Shown here: piece after piece, positions 1-7,762 of the stretch
How positions within the stretch are numbered: position 1 is the first letter of the stretch
How the letters are laid out: each line of letters starts with the position of its first letter
Source of the DNA: Nitrosovibrio sp. Nv4
GTDB taxonomy: Bacteria; Pseudomonadota; Gammaproteobacteria; Burkholderiales; Nitrosomonadaceae
Assembly (NCBI GenBank): GCA_945860135.1
Contig: CAMAPK010000012.1
Coordinates: forward strand, 1-58,709
Reading direction: 5' to 3'
DNA: 58,709 nucleotides
Made by a program: the position numbers and the translations under genes
Notes under the pieces: generated by a model
Seen by the model: only the letters and a program-made list of their open reading frames with translations
Databases searched by the model: none
What the model was told of the DNA's origin: nothing

Positions 1-2
1 TC

Positions 3-140
3 GTCAAGCTGCCGGGACAGGAGGCGCAATCGGCGCGCTTCACCCCGCTCAAGCCCAAGGCCAAGCCCGCGGCCACCAGGAAGCCCGCCAGCCAACCCGC
101 CGCCGCTGGCCACAGCGGTCATCACCATATGCAGCATTGA
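3..140 (+). CDS. C-terminal tail of an unidentified protein (partial)
   Basis: An open frame runs in from the left edge and stops at TGA 138-140, giving 45 residues. It is rich in Lys, Pro and Ala (repeated KPKAKPA-type pieces) and ends in a His-rich stretch (GHSGHHHMQH). Such basic, disordered tails occur on several proteins, for example DEAD-box helicases and histone-like proteins. No domain is left in the window, so the function cannot be named. It is much richer in GC than the rest of the window and is followed at once by a run of nine G. Confidence 0.45.
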   Translation, partial: VKLPGQEAQSARFTPLKPKAKPAATRKPASQPAAAGHSGHHHMQH

Positions 141-193
141 GGGGGGGGGCCGTCAGTCAGCGGAATTCTCTGGCTAGTATGGCCTGACGCTGT

Positions 194-820
194 CTAAGTC
201 TTCAACCACTCGATCAGCGGCTGCCATTGTTCCAGGTCGCGCTCGGCCTGGTAATGCGGCAGGTCAAAAATGCTCTTGCCGTTGAAGGCCGCATTGACGT
301 ACACCATGGTATCGCGCAGATAGGTGAGAACGGGTAGATCATACTGTTTGAGAAACTGTTCCAGAGTGGACGCAGCGCGGGTACGCGGATCTACGCGCAT
401 ACCGATAATGCCGATAAAGGTTTTATGTTTGCGCACGATTTTCTCTTCTATCAAGCGATCCAGAAAATCCCGCGAGGCAGCCATGTCGAATATCGATGGC
501 TGTACCGGCACGATGACCTTGTGCGCAAGTTTCAAGGCATGAGCAAGATTCTTGCCGTGCATTCCCGCTGGTGAATCCAGCACCAGCCAATCGTTGCTTT
601 CCGGAATTTTTGGGTGGAGTTCATCGCGCTCTGCGTCCAGCCGGGTGATGGTTGGCAAATCGGCGGAACGCAGTGCGAGCCAGTCCAATGACGATTTCTG
701 CCGGTCCAGGTCCCACATCACCACCCGCTGATTCTGTCCGGCTAGATAACCAGCCAGATTGGTCGCCAGTGTGGTTTTGCCGCAGCCACCTTTGGGATTT
801 GCCACCAGAATTACTCGCAT
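194..820 (-). CDS. ParA/MinD-family ATPase
   Basis: A 208-residue P-loop ATPase of the ParA/Soj/MinD superfamily. The deviant Walker A motif KGGCGKTT lies at about residues 10-17, and the switch region WDLDRQ and the later DSPAG segment fit the Walker A'/B positions. It is short and has no N-terminal DNA-binding domain, as in small orphan ParA proteins. No parB or parS is seen nearby. It is the last gene of the minus-strand operon, 20 bases after scpB, so a role with the ScpAB condensin partners in chromosome organisation is reasonable, but this is inferred from position only. The family assignment is firm and the partner is unknown. Confidence 0.85.
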   Translation of the reverse strand: MRVILVANPKGGCGKTTLATNLAGYLAGQNQRVVMWDLDRQKSSLDWLALRSADLPTITRLDAERDELHPKIPESNDWLVLDSPAGMHGKNLAHALKLAHKVIVPVQPSIFDMAASRDFLDRLIEEKIVRKHKTFIGIIGMRVDPRTRAASTLEQFLKQYDLPVLTYLRDTMVYVNAAFNGKSIFDLPHYQAERDLEQWQPLIEWLKT

Positions 821-840
821 GTGACCACCTCGCTCACAAA

Positions 841-1572
841 TCAGTCAACAGTCTTTTCTTGGTATTCCAGCAGGTCGTTTGCAGCCGGATCATCTGATTC
901 TGTTTCCGGAAATGATTGCAGAGCCGGCAGCATCATCTCGGCATCATTAGCGACGGCAGCCGGTTGCGGAGTCGGGAGCAAATCCATGCTTCCTTGTGGT
1001 TCAATCAATGAGCCCAGGTCTTCCAGCGTCGGTAGCTCTTCCAGGGAACGCAGGTTGAGATCGTTAAGAAAACTTCTGGTGGTGGCGTAGAGAGCTGGTC
1101 TGCCGGGAACATCGCGATGCCCGATGGCTTCTATCCAGCCGCGCGCCTCGAGCGTCCTGAGTACCGGGCTGGAGACCGTCACCCCGCGGATTTCTTCGAT
1201 GTCGCCACGGGTCACTGGTTGACGGTAAGCGATGATGGCGAGGGTTTCCAGTACCGCCCGCGAGTAGCGGGGCGGTTTTTGCGGATTGAGCCGATCAAGA
1301 AATTGCTGCATTTCCGGTCTGCTGTGAAAGCGCCAGCCACTGGCGACATTTACCAGTTCCACCCCTTTCTCTGCCCAGTCCTCGCGCAATTCTTCCAGCA
1401 GTCTGCGCAGAATTTCAGGACTCAGTTCTTCGTCAAATAACTTCTTCAATTCCGATAGCGGCAGGGGCTCCTGGCTGGTGAGCAAGGCCGTCTCCAGAAT
1501 CCGTTTGATCTCGCCGGGATTGGGCGGAGCAGACGAACTAGGCGGCAGTGAGGAAACTGATTGATCTGACAT
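841..1572 (-). CDS. scpB: Segregation and condensation protein B
   Basis: ScpB is the winged-helix kleisin-associated subunit of the SMC-ScpAB condensin. The 243-residue product has the paired winged-helix core typical of the family (residues about 20-190, including the conserved stretch [23 protein letters not shown]) and an acidic, disordered C-terminal tail. The ATG at 1572 is preferred because GGA lies 7 bases upstream; a TTG four codons earlier is the alternative. The start lies inside the 3' end of scpA, so the two are translationally coupled. The C-terminal extension of about 50 residues is longer than in Bacillus ScpB. Confidence 0.93.
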   Translation of the reverse strand: MSDQSVSSLPPSSSAPPNPGEIKRILETALLTSQEPLPLSELKKLFDEELSPEILRRLLEELREDWAEKGVELVNVASGWRFHSRPEMQQFLDRLNPQKPPRYSRAVLETLAIIAYRQPVTRGDIEEIRGVTVSSPVLRTLEARGWIEAIGHRDVPGRPALYATTRSFLNDLNLRSLEELPTLEDLGSLIEPQGSMDLLPTPQPAAVANDAEMMLPALQSFPETESDDPAANDLLEYQEKTVD

Positions 1573-2347
1573 AAATGATTCCAAAGGTTTGAGGTTGGGT
1601 TACCTCCACCAGAGACTCCCTGGAGAGCTCCAGCAATGCAAGAAAAGTCACCACGATTTCCGCCACTCCGGCAGTGGCACCGAATAATTCCTGGAACTCA
1701 ACGAACTCGCGTCCATGCAGATGGCGCAGGATGCGGCTCATGTGTGCACGCACCGAAAGTTCTTCGCGCGTGACACGGTGGTGGCGATTGGCCTGGGCGC
1801 GTGTCACCAGCGTAAGCCAGGCATTACGCAGATCATCCACGCTGACTTCCGGCAGACGCTTTACCGCTGCCTGTTCTATCCATACCTGTACCAGCGCAAA
1901 ATCCCGCTCGGCCTGGGGCAATTCATGAAGACGCAGCCCGGCGAGTTTCATCTGCTCGTACTCCAGCAGGCGGCGTACCAGTTCGGCGCGTGGATCGATA
2001 TCTTCCTCAGTTCTGCTGACGGGGCGCGGCAGCAGCATGCGCGACTTGATTTCGATCAGGAGCGCAGCCATCAGCAGGTACTCTGCCGCCAGTTCCAGTT
2101 GATTGGCGCGCATCATCTCGACGTAGGCCATGTATTGCCGGGTGAGTTCCGCCATTGGGATATCCAGCACTTCCAGGTTGTGCCGGCGGATGAGATAAAG
2201 CAGCAAGTCCAGGGGTCCCTGGAAAGTGTCGAGAAACACTTCCAGCGCATCCGGCGGGATGTACAGATCCCGCGGCAGTTCCAGCAGCGGCTCACCGTGG
2301 ATTGTGGCAATCGGACCAGTGGCGACAGGATTGAGGAGTGTATTCAT
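1538..2347 (-). CDS. scpA: Segregation and condensation protein A
   Basis: ScpA is the kleisin subunit that bridges SMC heads. The 269-residue protein has the family signature [21 protein letters not shown] near residue 42 and a C-terminal winged helix (residues about 190-260) that would bind the SMC cap. It overlaps the 5' end of scpB by about 35 bases and follows trpS by 73 bases in the same operon. The presence of scpA and scpB implies a canonical SMC condensin rather than MukBEF; smc itself is not in the window. Confidence 0.94.
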   Translation of the reverse strand: MNTLLNPVATGPIATIHGEPLLELPRDLYIPPDALEVFLDTFQGPLDLLLYLIRRHNLEVLDIPMAELTRQYMAYVEMMRANQLELAAEYLLMAALLIEIKSRMLLPRPVSRTEEDIDPRAELVRRLLEYEQMKLAGLRLHELPQAERDFALVQVWIEQAAVKRLPEVSVDDLRNAWLTLVTRAQANRHHRVTREELSVRAHMSRILRHLHGREFVEFQELFGATAGVAEIVVTFLALLELSRESLVEVTQPQTFGIIYVRSISFLTAA

Positions 2348-2420
2348 TCTGCAGTGGAAACGTCTTATTGCCCGGTTCTAATTATACCGCGCCCAGCCTT
2401 AATTTGGCCGTTCCAGAGGG

Positions 2421-3623
2421 CTAAGAATAGTTTAGTCCCATCGCTTCCCTTACGTCGCGCATGGTTTCCTGCGCCAGTTTGTCGGCTTTCTCGCAGCCGT
2501 CGGCGATGATATTGCGCACCAGCGAGGGATCTTCCTCATACATTCTGGCACGCTCATGCATCGGTTCCTGCTCAGCCAATACCGTTTCGATGATCGGCTG
2601 CTTACATTCCAAACAGCCGATGCCGGCGCTCTTGCAGCCCTGTTGTACCCAATTCTGAGTCTTGTCGTTCGAATAGACCAGATGGAATTGCCACACCGGA
2701 CACTTGGCCGGATTGCCTGGGTCCCCGCGCCGGATGCGTGCCGGGTCGGTCGGCATGGTGCGGATCTTCTTTGTGACGCTGGCCGGATCTTCCCGCAAAC
2801 CGATGGTGTTATCGTAGGATTTGGACATTTTCTGACCATCCAGCCCCGGCATTTTGGACGCATGGGTGAGCAGCGCCTCCGGTTCGGTCAGAATCATTTT
2901 GCCGCCGCCCTCAAGATAGCCGAATAACCGTTCCCGATCGCCCATGCTCAGGTTCTGCTGTTCATCGAGCAACGATCTCGCCGTCGCCAGCGCTTCGTCG
3001 TCTCCCTGCTCCTGATAGCGGTCACGCAGTTCACGATAGACCTTGGATTTCTTCGAGCCGAGTTTCTTGATTGCCGCTTCAGCCTTTTCCTTGAAACCCG
3101 CTTCCTTGCCATAGATGTGGTTGAAACGGCGGGTGATTTCGCGGGTGAATTCGATGTGCGGCGCCTGATCTTCGCCTACCGGCACACGATTGGCGCGATA
3201 AATGAGAATATCCGCGCTCTGCAGCAGCGGATAGCCGAGAAAGCCATAAGTGCTCAGGTCCCTCTCGCTCAGTTTTTCCTGCTGATCCTTGTAGGAGGGG
3301 ACGCGCTCCAACCAGCCCAGCGGCGTGATCATGGAAAGCAGCACATGCAGCTCGGCATGCGCAGGCACCCGCGACTGGATGAACAGGGTCGCCTGTGCCG
3401 GGTCCACCCCGGCGGCCAGCCAGTCGATCACCATATCCCAGACATTCTGTTCGATGATTTCCGGCGTATCGTAATGCGTGGTGAGCGCGTGCCAGTCGGC
3501 AACAAAAAACAGGCATTCAAACTGGTGCTGCAGCTCCACCCAGTTTTTCAGCACACCATGGTAATGCCCCAAATGTAATCTGCCAGTGGGACGCATTCCA
3601 GATAAAACGCGATCAGTAAACAT
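2421..3623 (-). CDS. trpS: Tryptophanyl-tRNA synthetase
   Basis: Class I aminoacyl-tRNA synthetase that charges tRNA-Trp. The nucleotide-binding motif appears as HLGH near residues 17-20 (GRLHLGHYHG), and the KMSKS loop is present intact in GQKMSKSYDN. At 400 residues it is longer than the E. coli enzyme (about 334). The extra length is a charged helical insert before the KMSKS loop and a Cys-containing segment (CKSAGIGCLEC) near residue 340, a form known in betaproteobacteria. The ATG at 3623 directly precedes the conserved DRVLSGMRPTG. It sits between the M50 protease gene and scpA in the operon. Confidence 0.96.
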   Translation of the reverse strand: MFTDRVLSGMRPTGRLHLGHYHGVLKNWVELQHQFECLFFVADWHALTTHYDTPEIIEQNVWDMVIDWLAAGVDPAQATLFIQSRVPAHAELHVLLSMITPLGWLERVPSYKDQQEKLSERDLSTYGFLGYPLLQSADILIYRANRVPVGEDQAPHIEFTREITRRFNHIYGKEAGFKEKAEAAIKKLGSKKSKVYRELRDRYQEQGDDEALATARSLLDEQQNLSMGDRERLFGYLEGGGKMILTEPEALLTHASKMPGLDGQKMSKSYDNTIGLREDPASVTKKIRTMPTDPARIRRGDPGNPAKCPVWQFHLVYSNDKTQNWVQQGCKSAGIGCLECKQPIIETVLAEQEPMHERARMYEEDPSLVRNIIADGCEKADKLAQETMRDVREAMGLNYS

Positions 3624-3653
3624 GTTGCTTGTGTCCTTAAGATTAAATGTTAC

Positions 3654-4319
3654 TCAAGCTTTCAACCCGGTAAGCGTTGCCACCATCTGTATTGTAAACA
3701 TAATAGAGGGTCCGATAATGGTGCCGAGCATGCCGCTAAACAATAGCAACAGCAGTATCATAAAGCCATAAGGTTCTATCCGTGCAAAATGGTATGCCAG
3801 ACGGTGGGGCAGCAGGCTGACTGCCATGCGACCACCGTCCAGCGGCGGCAGCGGCAGCAGATTCAGCACCATCAGGATCACGTTGATTTCGATGCCCGCT
3901 TCACCCATCAGCAGCATCGGTTTGGACAGCTCGCTGTCCGGCATCATAAGGCCAAGCTTCATCACCAGCGCCCACAGGATCGCCATGAAAAGATTTGCGC
4001 CAGGCCCGGCGGCGGCCACCCACAGCATGTCGTACTTGGGGCGGCGCAGGTTGCCGAAGTTCACCGGCACCGGCTTGGCCCAGCCAAACAGGAAGCCGGT
4101 GCCGACCGCCAGTTTGCTCAAGGTGAACAGAACCAGCGGCACCAGGATCGTACCCATCGGATCGATATGCCGCATGGGATTCAGGCTGATGCGCCCTTGC
4201 GCATGGGCGGTGAGGTCGCCGAAATATCTGGCCACGTAGCCGTGCGCGGCCTCATGCAGGGTAATGGCAAGAATTACCGGCAGCGCCCAAATGGCGATTC
4301 CCTGAATGATGCTATCCAT
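3654..4319 (-). CDS. Site-2-type zinc protease (peptidase M50)
   Basis: A polytopic membrane protein of 221 residues with the M50 active-site motif HEAAHGY (HExxH) near residue 22 and the second zinc-ligand motif NLLPLPPLDGGR near residue 158. About five hydrophobic segments place the zinc site in the membrane. It belongs to the compact M50 group that lacks PDZ and CBS domains, so its substrate is unknown; it is not RseP. Its start overlaps the YrdC gene stop by eight bases, indicating coupled translation. The trpS gene follows 30 bases later. Confidence 0.9.
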   Translation of the reverse strand: MDSIIQGIAIWALPVILAITLHEAAHGYVARYFGDLTAHAQGRISLNPMRHIDPMGTILVPLVLFTLSKLAVGTGFLFGWAKPVPVNFGNLRRPKYDMLWVAAAGPGANLFMAILWALVMKLGLMMPDSELSKPMLLMGEAGIEINVILMVLNLLPLPPLDGGRMAVSLLPHRLAYHFARIEPYGFMILLLLLFSGMLGTIIGPSIMFTIQMVATLTGLKA

Positions 4320-4944
4320 GCGCTATGCCGAAAGGTGCGGCGCTGCCCTTGCCCTGGCGGGTCAGTTCCGGCACCTCGCCAGTCAGGTCAATGACGCTGG
4401 TCATCTCCAGGCCACAGGGACCGCCGTCCAGCACCAGCTCCACCTGGTGTTCGAGGCGGTCGCGGATTTCCTCGGCATCGTTGAGGGGGAATTCATCTCC
4501 CGGCAGCATCAGGGTGGAACTCAGCAGCGGCTCATTCAATTCCGCCAGCAACGCCTGCACCACGGGATGAGCAGGAATGCGCAGGCCGATGGTGTTGCGT
4601 TTGGGATGCTGCAAGCGGCGCGGCACTTCGCGTGTGGCTTCGAGTATGAAGGTATAGCTGCCGGGCGTGCTCGCCTTGAGCAGCCGGTACTGGCGGTTAT
4701 CGACCTTGGCGTAATGCGAAATCTCGGCCAGATCGCGGCATACCAGCGTGAAGTGATGCCGCTCATCCACCTGGCGGATGGCGCGGATGCGCGTCATGGC
4801 ATCCTTGTCGCCCAGGTGGCAGCCCAGCGCGTAACAGGAATCGGTCGGATAAACGATCACGCCCCCGGCACGCACGATTTCCGCTGCCTGCCGTATCAGG
4901 CGCAACTGCGGGTTGTCCGGGTGGATGGAAAAGAACTGGGCCAC
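4312..4944 (-). CDS. YrdC/Sua5/YciO family protein (threonylcarbamoyl-AMP synthase-like)
   Basis: The 210-residue protein is a single YrdC domain, with the family pattern GGVIVYPTDSCYALGC near residues 27-42 and the KxR-type RNA/nucleotide surface. YrdC and Sua5 make threonylcarbamoyl-AMP for the t6A modification of ANN-decoding tRNAs. YciO-type relatives such as this one may do so less efficiently, so the exact activity is inferred. Translation begins at GTG 4944. The gene lies between the PHP phosphoesterase and the M50 protease, an arrangement common in betaproteobacteria. Confidence 0.85.
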   Translation of the reverse strand: MAQFFSIHPDNPQLRLIRQAAEIVRAGGVIVYPTDSCYALGCHLGDKDAMTRIRAIRQVDERHHFTLVCRDLAEISHYAKVDNRQYRLLKASTPGSYTFILEATREVPRRLQHPKRNTIGLRIPAHPVVQALLAELNEPLLSSTLMLPGDEFPLNDAEEIRDRLEHQVELVLDGGPCGLEMTSVIDLTGEVPELTRQGKGSAAPFGIAHG

Positions 4945-4999
4945 GTAAGCGGTTTCTGGTTTTGGTTATCGGGGGGTGAATTGCAAGGACGAGGCCTGG

Positions 5000-5842
5000 C
5001 TACATCATTACGTTCCAGTCATGCCACACCGGCGTGCAGCCGGCAGGCAATTCGGGCATCCGGCCCAGGTCAAAATAGCTTTCGCCCGGCCCGTGAAAAT
5101 CCGAGCCGCGCGAAGCCAGCAAACCCAGGCGCTGCGCATGACGGGCAAACAGCAGGGATTGTTCCGGGGTATGGCTGGCGGTGATGACTTCGATGGCGGT
5201 ACCGCCCAGATTGCGGAATTCCAGCAGCAGCTCGTCCAGTGCACCCTTGCCCAGCTTGTAGCGCGCCGGATGGGCGATCACCGCTTTGCCGCCACTGCCG
5301 CAGATCCAGCCCACGGCTTCGCTTAGCGAAGTCCACTGATGCGGCGCATAGCCGGGCTTACCCTTGACCAGATATTTCTTGAATACGGATTTCACGTCCT
5401 TGGCATGGCCCCGTTCAGTCAGAAAGCGCGCGAAGTGAGTGCGGCCTATCAGCCGCCCCGCGCCGGTATAAGCATAAGCCCCTTCCAGACTGCCATAGAT
5501 GCCGGTTTTGTCGAGTTGCGCGGCGATATTGCGCGCGCGTTCCGTGCGGCCGCTGCGGATGGCCGCCAGACCCTCGACCAGCGGGGCATATGCAGGGTCG
5601 ATGCCGAGACCGACTATGTGCAGCGTCTGGCTGCGCCAACTGACGGAGATCTCCACCCCGTTGATGAAAGCGATATTCTTTTCTGCAGCCGCACGGCGCG
5701 CTTCCGCTAATCCGCCCACATCATCGTGGTCGGTCAACGCCAGCACATCCACCCCGCGCGCAGCGGCGTGCTCCACCAACTGCGTGGGCGTCAGCAAACC
5801 GTCGGAAACCGTGGAATGGCAGTGCAGGTCGATATTGGGCAT
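5000..5842 (-). CDS. PHP-domain phosphoesterase (RNase AM / 3',5'-nucleoside bisphosphate phosphatase type)
   Basis: A 280-residue PHP-domain metallohydrolase. The metal-binding motifs are visible: HCHSTVSDG at residues 7-15, LTDHDDVGG near 36, and a late histidine in GSDFHGPGE. Relatives (E. coli YciV/RnaAM, Chromobacterium CV1693) dephosphorylate 3',5'-bisphosphate nucleosides and trim 5' ends of small RNAs. This gene opens the seven-gene minus-strand operon; its promoter must lie in 5843-5990, beside the cassette array. Family is firm; the exact substrate is by homology. Confidence 0.88.
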   Translation of the reverse strand: MPNIDLHCHSTVSDGLLTPTQLVEHAAARGVDVLALTDHDDVGGLAEARRAAAEKNIAFINGVEISVSWRSQTLHIVGLGIDPAYAPLVEGLAAIRSGRTERARNIAAQLDKTGIYGSLEGAYAYTGAGRLIGRTHFARFLTERGHAKDVKSVFKKYLVKGKPGYAPHQWTSLSEAVGWICGSGGKAVIAHPARYKLGKGALDELLLEFRNLGGTAIEVITASHTPEQSLLFARHAQRLGLLASRGSDFHGPGESYFDLGRMPELPAGCTPVWHDWNVMM

Positions 5843-6008
5843 GAAGCGGATGGTTCGCGCGAAGCAAGAGACGCATCATAGCAAATAAGCCGTGCCATGA
5901 AAAATGAACCGTGCGGGAGGATAGTGCCTTCCCTCCAGATGATGTGGCTGGAGAAAAGGTCCCGGCTGTCTTGTAAAGTGGCTACAATCTATTTTTGGCG
6001 CAATCCGC

Positions 6009-6076
6009 GATGCTGAGTCAGGGAGCAGATGTCGGAGTCAGGGGCGCAAAGCTGTCTCCCTATAACAAAGTCAGGC
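6009..6076 (+). other. Putative attI-like integron recombination site
   Basis: The core at 6057-6076 ends in AACAAAGTCAGGC. From memory, it differs at only 3 of 20 positions from the class 1 attI core (GCCCTAAAACAAAGTTAGGC). Two direct copies of GATG..GAGTCAGGG lie just upstream (6009-6023 and 6028-6044), as the integrase-binding repeats do in attI1. The expected crossover is between 6070 and 6071. The first cassette gene starts 21 bases later. No integrase gene is adjacent: the neighbouring gene on the left is the PHP phosphoesterase. The site could instead be a degenerate attC, but I find no left half for one. Confidence 0.5.
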
Positions 6077-6091
6077 ATCAGAACGCACCCC

Positions 6092-7006
6092 ATGCCGAAG
6101 AAGACTCCTCACACCATACCGAAGCCCGCGTCTTTGGCAGCTATTCAGAAGTTGGCGCTGAAGGAGCCAGACCATCAGCGGGACGAGATTACTGAGTACG
6201 TCGAATGGCAGCTCAATAAAGGGAGCGACGCGCACCACAAGGTTGTACATCTCGAACGTATGAAATCTGAGACCGTCTTTGGGACAGAGCATGTCGCTTG
6301 GGATGTGCACACTGATGAACCGGGTCGCTGGTGGGTCATTACGGGACCAACCAACCTCTACTCCCAGCACGAGTTTCCTTCGCTCGACTACACAATCTCA
6401 TTCCACATCGGTGTCACTGCGAGGGTCGCTGCGCGTGAAGCTAAGCGTGCCCCACCTTCCCGCAAAGACAGGCTGCGCTCAGCATGGCGGCGGTGGGAGA
6501 CCGCAACCGAGGCTGTCGATCTGGGAAAGGAGGCGGAAGACTTTCAGGCCGTCGGTATGCGGTGTCGGGAAACGCTGGTTAGCTTGGCGAAGGCGTTGCA
6601 GAAGGACGTCAAGCTTCCCGAAGGTGCTGAGACTCCGAAAGCCGCTGATTTCGTCACTTGGTTCTCCCACATCGCGCAGCACTTCGCCCGAGGACCACGG
6701 AACGAGCACGTACGAAGCTACCTCAAAACAACATCCCGGGAAGCATGGCAACTTGTCAACTGGTTAACTCATACGTCTAAGGCCAGTTTGCACGAAGCTC
6801 ATCTTGCGCTAGACGCAACGTCTAACTTGCTGGGCATGATGAGCCTCGTGGTCATTCAGGCCGAATCGGCAGCACCCCAGATGTGCCCAAAGTGCAACTC
6901 GTATCGCATTGTAGCTGTCTATGAACCGGACTTAGGCATTGATCCCCCGTACGTCAGTCTGTGTGAATCATGCGACTGGAACAGCTACGAAAATACTGAT
7001 TCCTAA
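6092..7006 (+). CDS. Integron cassette protein 1, unknown function, C-terminal zinc ribbon
   Basis: I do not recognise this 304-residue soluble protein. It has a charged N-terminal region, a helical middle (residues about 120-250) with many Arg, Trp and Glu, and a C-terminal CPKC...CESC pair (about 25 residues apart) that should bind zinc. There is no signal peptide. An open frame extends upstream to an ATG at 6029, but that start lies left of the attI-like crossover point. The ATG at 6092, just inside the cassette, is therefore chosen, although its ribosome site is weak. The stop codon TAA lies inside the left core of the following attC site, as is usual for cassette genes. Codon use looks different from that of the flanking operons. 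Confidence 0.75.
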   Translation: MPKKTPHTIPKPASLAAIQKLALKEPDHQRDEITEYVEWQLNKGSDAHHKVVHLERMKSETVFGTEHVAWDVHTDEPGRWWVITGPTNLYSQHEFPSLDYTISFHIGVTARVAAREAKRAPPSRKDRLRSAWRRWETATEAVDLGKEAEDFQAVGMRCRETLVSLAKALQKDVKLPEGAETPKAADFVTWFSHIAQHFARGPRNEHVRSYLKTTSREAWQLVNWLTHTSKASLHEAHLALDATSNLLGMMSLVVIQAESAAPQMCPKCNSYRIVAVYEPDLGIDPPYVSLCESCDWNSYENTDS

Positions 7007-7072
7007 CCCTTGCATCGAGCGGATTTGCTTCGGCCTGCGGCTTCCGCGAGCCGCTCATGTCAAACGTTAAAG
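7001..7072 (+). other. attC site of cassette 1 (59-base element)
   Basis: A 72-base imperfect palindrome with the attC layout. The left core TCCTAAC is at 7001-7007, the inner left arm holds GAGCGG (7017-7022), the inner right arm holds CCGCTC (7051-7056), and the right core GTTAAAG is at 7066-7072. The spacing and the flanking words (ATCGAGCGG / CCGCTCATG, then CAAACGTTA) are those of typical integron attC sites. The left core matches the inverse of this cassette's own 5' edge (GTCAGGC at 6070) at five of seven bases, as cassette circularisation predicts. Crossover would be between 7066 and 7067. Confidence 0.8.
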
Positions 7073-7077
7073 AGAGC

Positions 7078-7647
7078 ATGGAAATTCTCCGCGCAATCGC
7101 AGAGTTCTTCGACAATAAGTCGGTTGCGGCATTCGCAGGGGCATTTGCGGCCTTTGTGCTGGTGATGCTCAATGACTGGCGGCGAGACCGCCGGAAGGTT
7201 AAGAATATTTGTGGCGAAGTGGAGATGAATCTGCTGCTGGCGAAGGGCAAGCTAGAATCCGTCCGGAGCAACCGTAACCTAATGCGTGAACACAACAGCG
7301 TAATCCCAGCGCCGATCTTGAAATTTCCCACAACGCTGATTCGTGAAATTTCGGCTGAAGTGTTATCTCGGCTAACGATGGACCAACGCCGTGCGATAGA
7401 GGCACTTCTTTACACTATGGAAGCAACTGACGAATTGCTTTCGGAGAGTTATGAACTTGCGCGGTCGCTTTCTGGAACTCTCGGTCAGGCTGAGCGAATG
7501 GAGAAAGCGGAGCGATTGCTGATTAACTTCGGGGATGCAATGGTTAACCTCAAGAGGTTAATGGAAATGTGCGACAACTATATCGCTGGGAGGTACGCCA
7601 TCATCGTCACTAAGCAATACGATCGTCTCGAATACGAAGAGAAATGA
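7078..7647 (+). CDS. Integron cassette protein 2, membrane-anchored, unknown function
   Basis: I do not recognise this 189-residue protein. Near its N-terminus (residues about 14-31, VAAFAGAFAAFVLVMLND) is one membrane-spanning segment followed by a strongly basic stretch (WRRDRRKVK). The remaining 150 residues are mostly amphipathic helix. A single-pass protein with a cytoplasmic helical domain is the simplest reading. An in-frame ATG at 7057 lies inside the attC of the previous cassette, left of the crossover; the ATG at 7078 (AAAGAGAG just upstream) belongs to this cassette and is preferred. It follows cassette 1 with only the attC between. Confidence 0.75.
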   Translation: MEILRAIAEFFDNKSVAAFAGAFAAFVLVMLNDWRRDRRKVKNICGEVEMNLLLAKGKLESVRSNRNLMREHNSVIPAPILKFPTTLIREISAEVLSRLTMDQRRAIEALLYTMEATDELLSESYELARSLSGTLGQAERMEKAERLLINFGDAMVNLKRLMEMCDNYIAGRYAIIVTKQYDRLEYEEK

Positions 7648-7653
7648 AACGCT

Positions 7654-7718
7654 CTCTAACCCCACGCCCAACTCAGACGTGCGCAAGAGCGGCGCGCTGG
7701 TTGGCAGGACCGTTGAAC
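7654..7718 (+). other. attC-like site of cassette 2
   Basis: Seven bases after the stop of cassette gene 2 lies a left core CTCTAAC (7654-7660), and 51 bases further a right core GTTGAAC (7712-7718), which fits GTTRRRY exactly. The inner arms GCCCAAC (7666-7672) and GTTGGC (7700-7705) pair except for one extra base on the left, the kind of unpaired base that orients attC recombination. The left core matches the inverse of this cassette's own 5' edge (GTTAAAG) at six of seven bases. It is more degenerate in the centre than the first attC. Confidence 0.6.
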
Positions 7719-7762
7719 GTACGCCTCTGAGCAACTTACCCGACTGTCGTACCGAACGGTTT

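Noticed and set aside
5911-5936. GGGAGG...CCCTCC hairpin considered as a terminator before the cassette array
   Set aside because: No T run follows on either strand and it lies in the promoter region of the PHP gene; it may simply be a leader structure.
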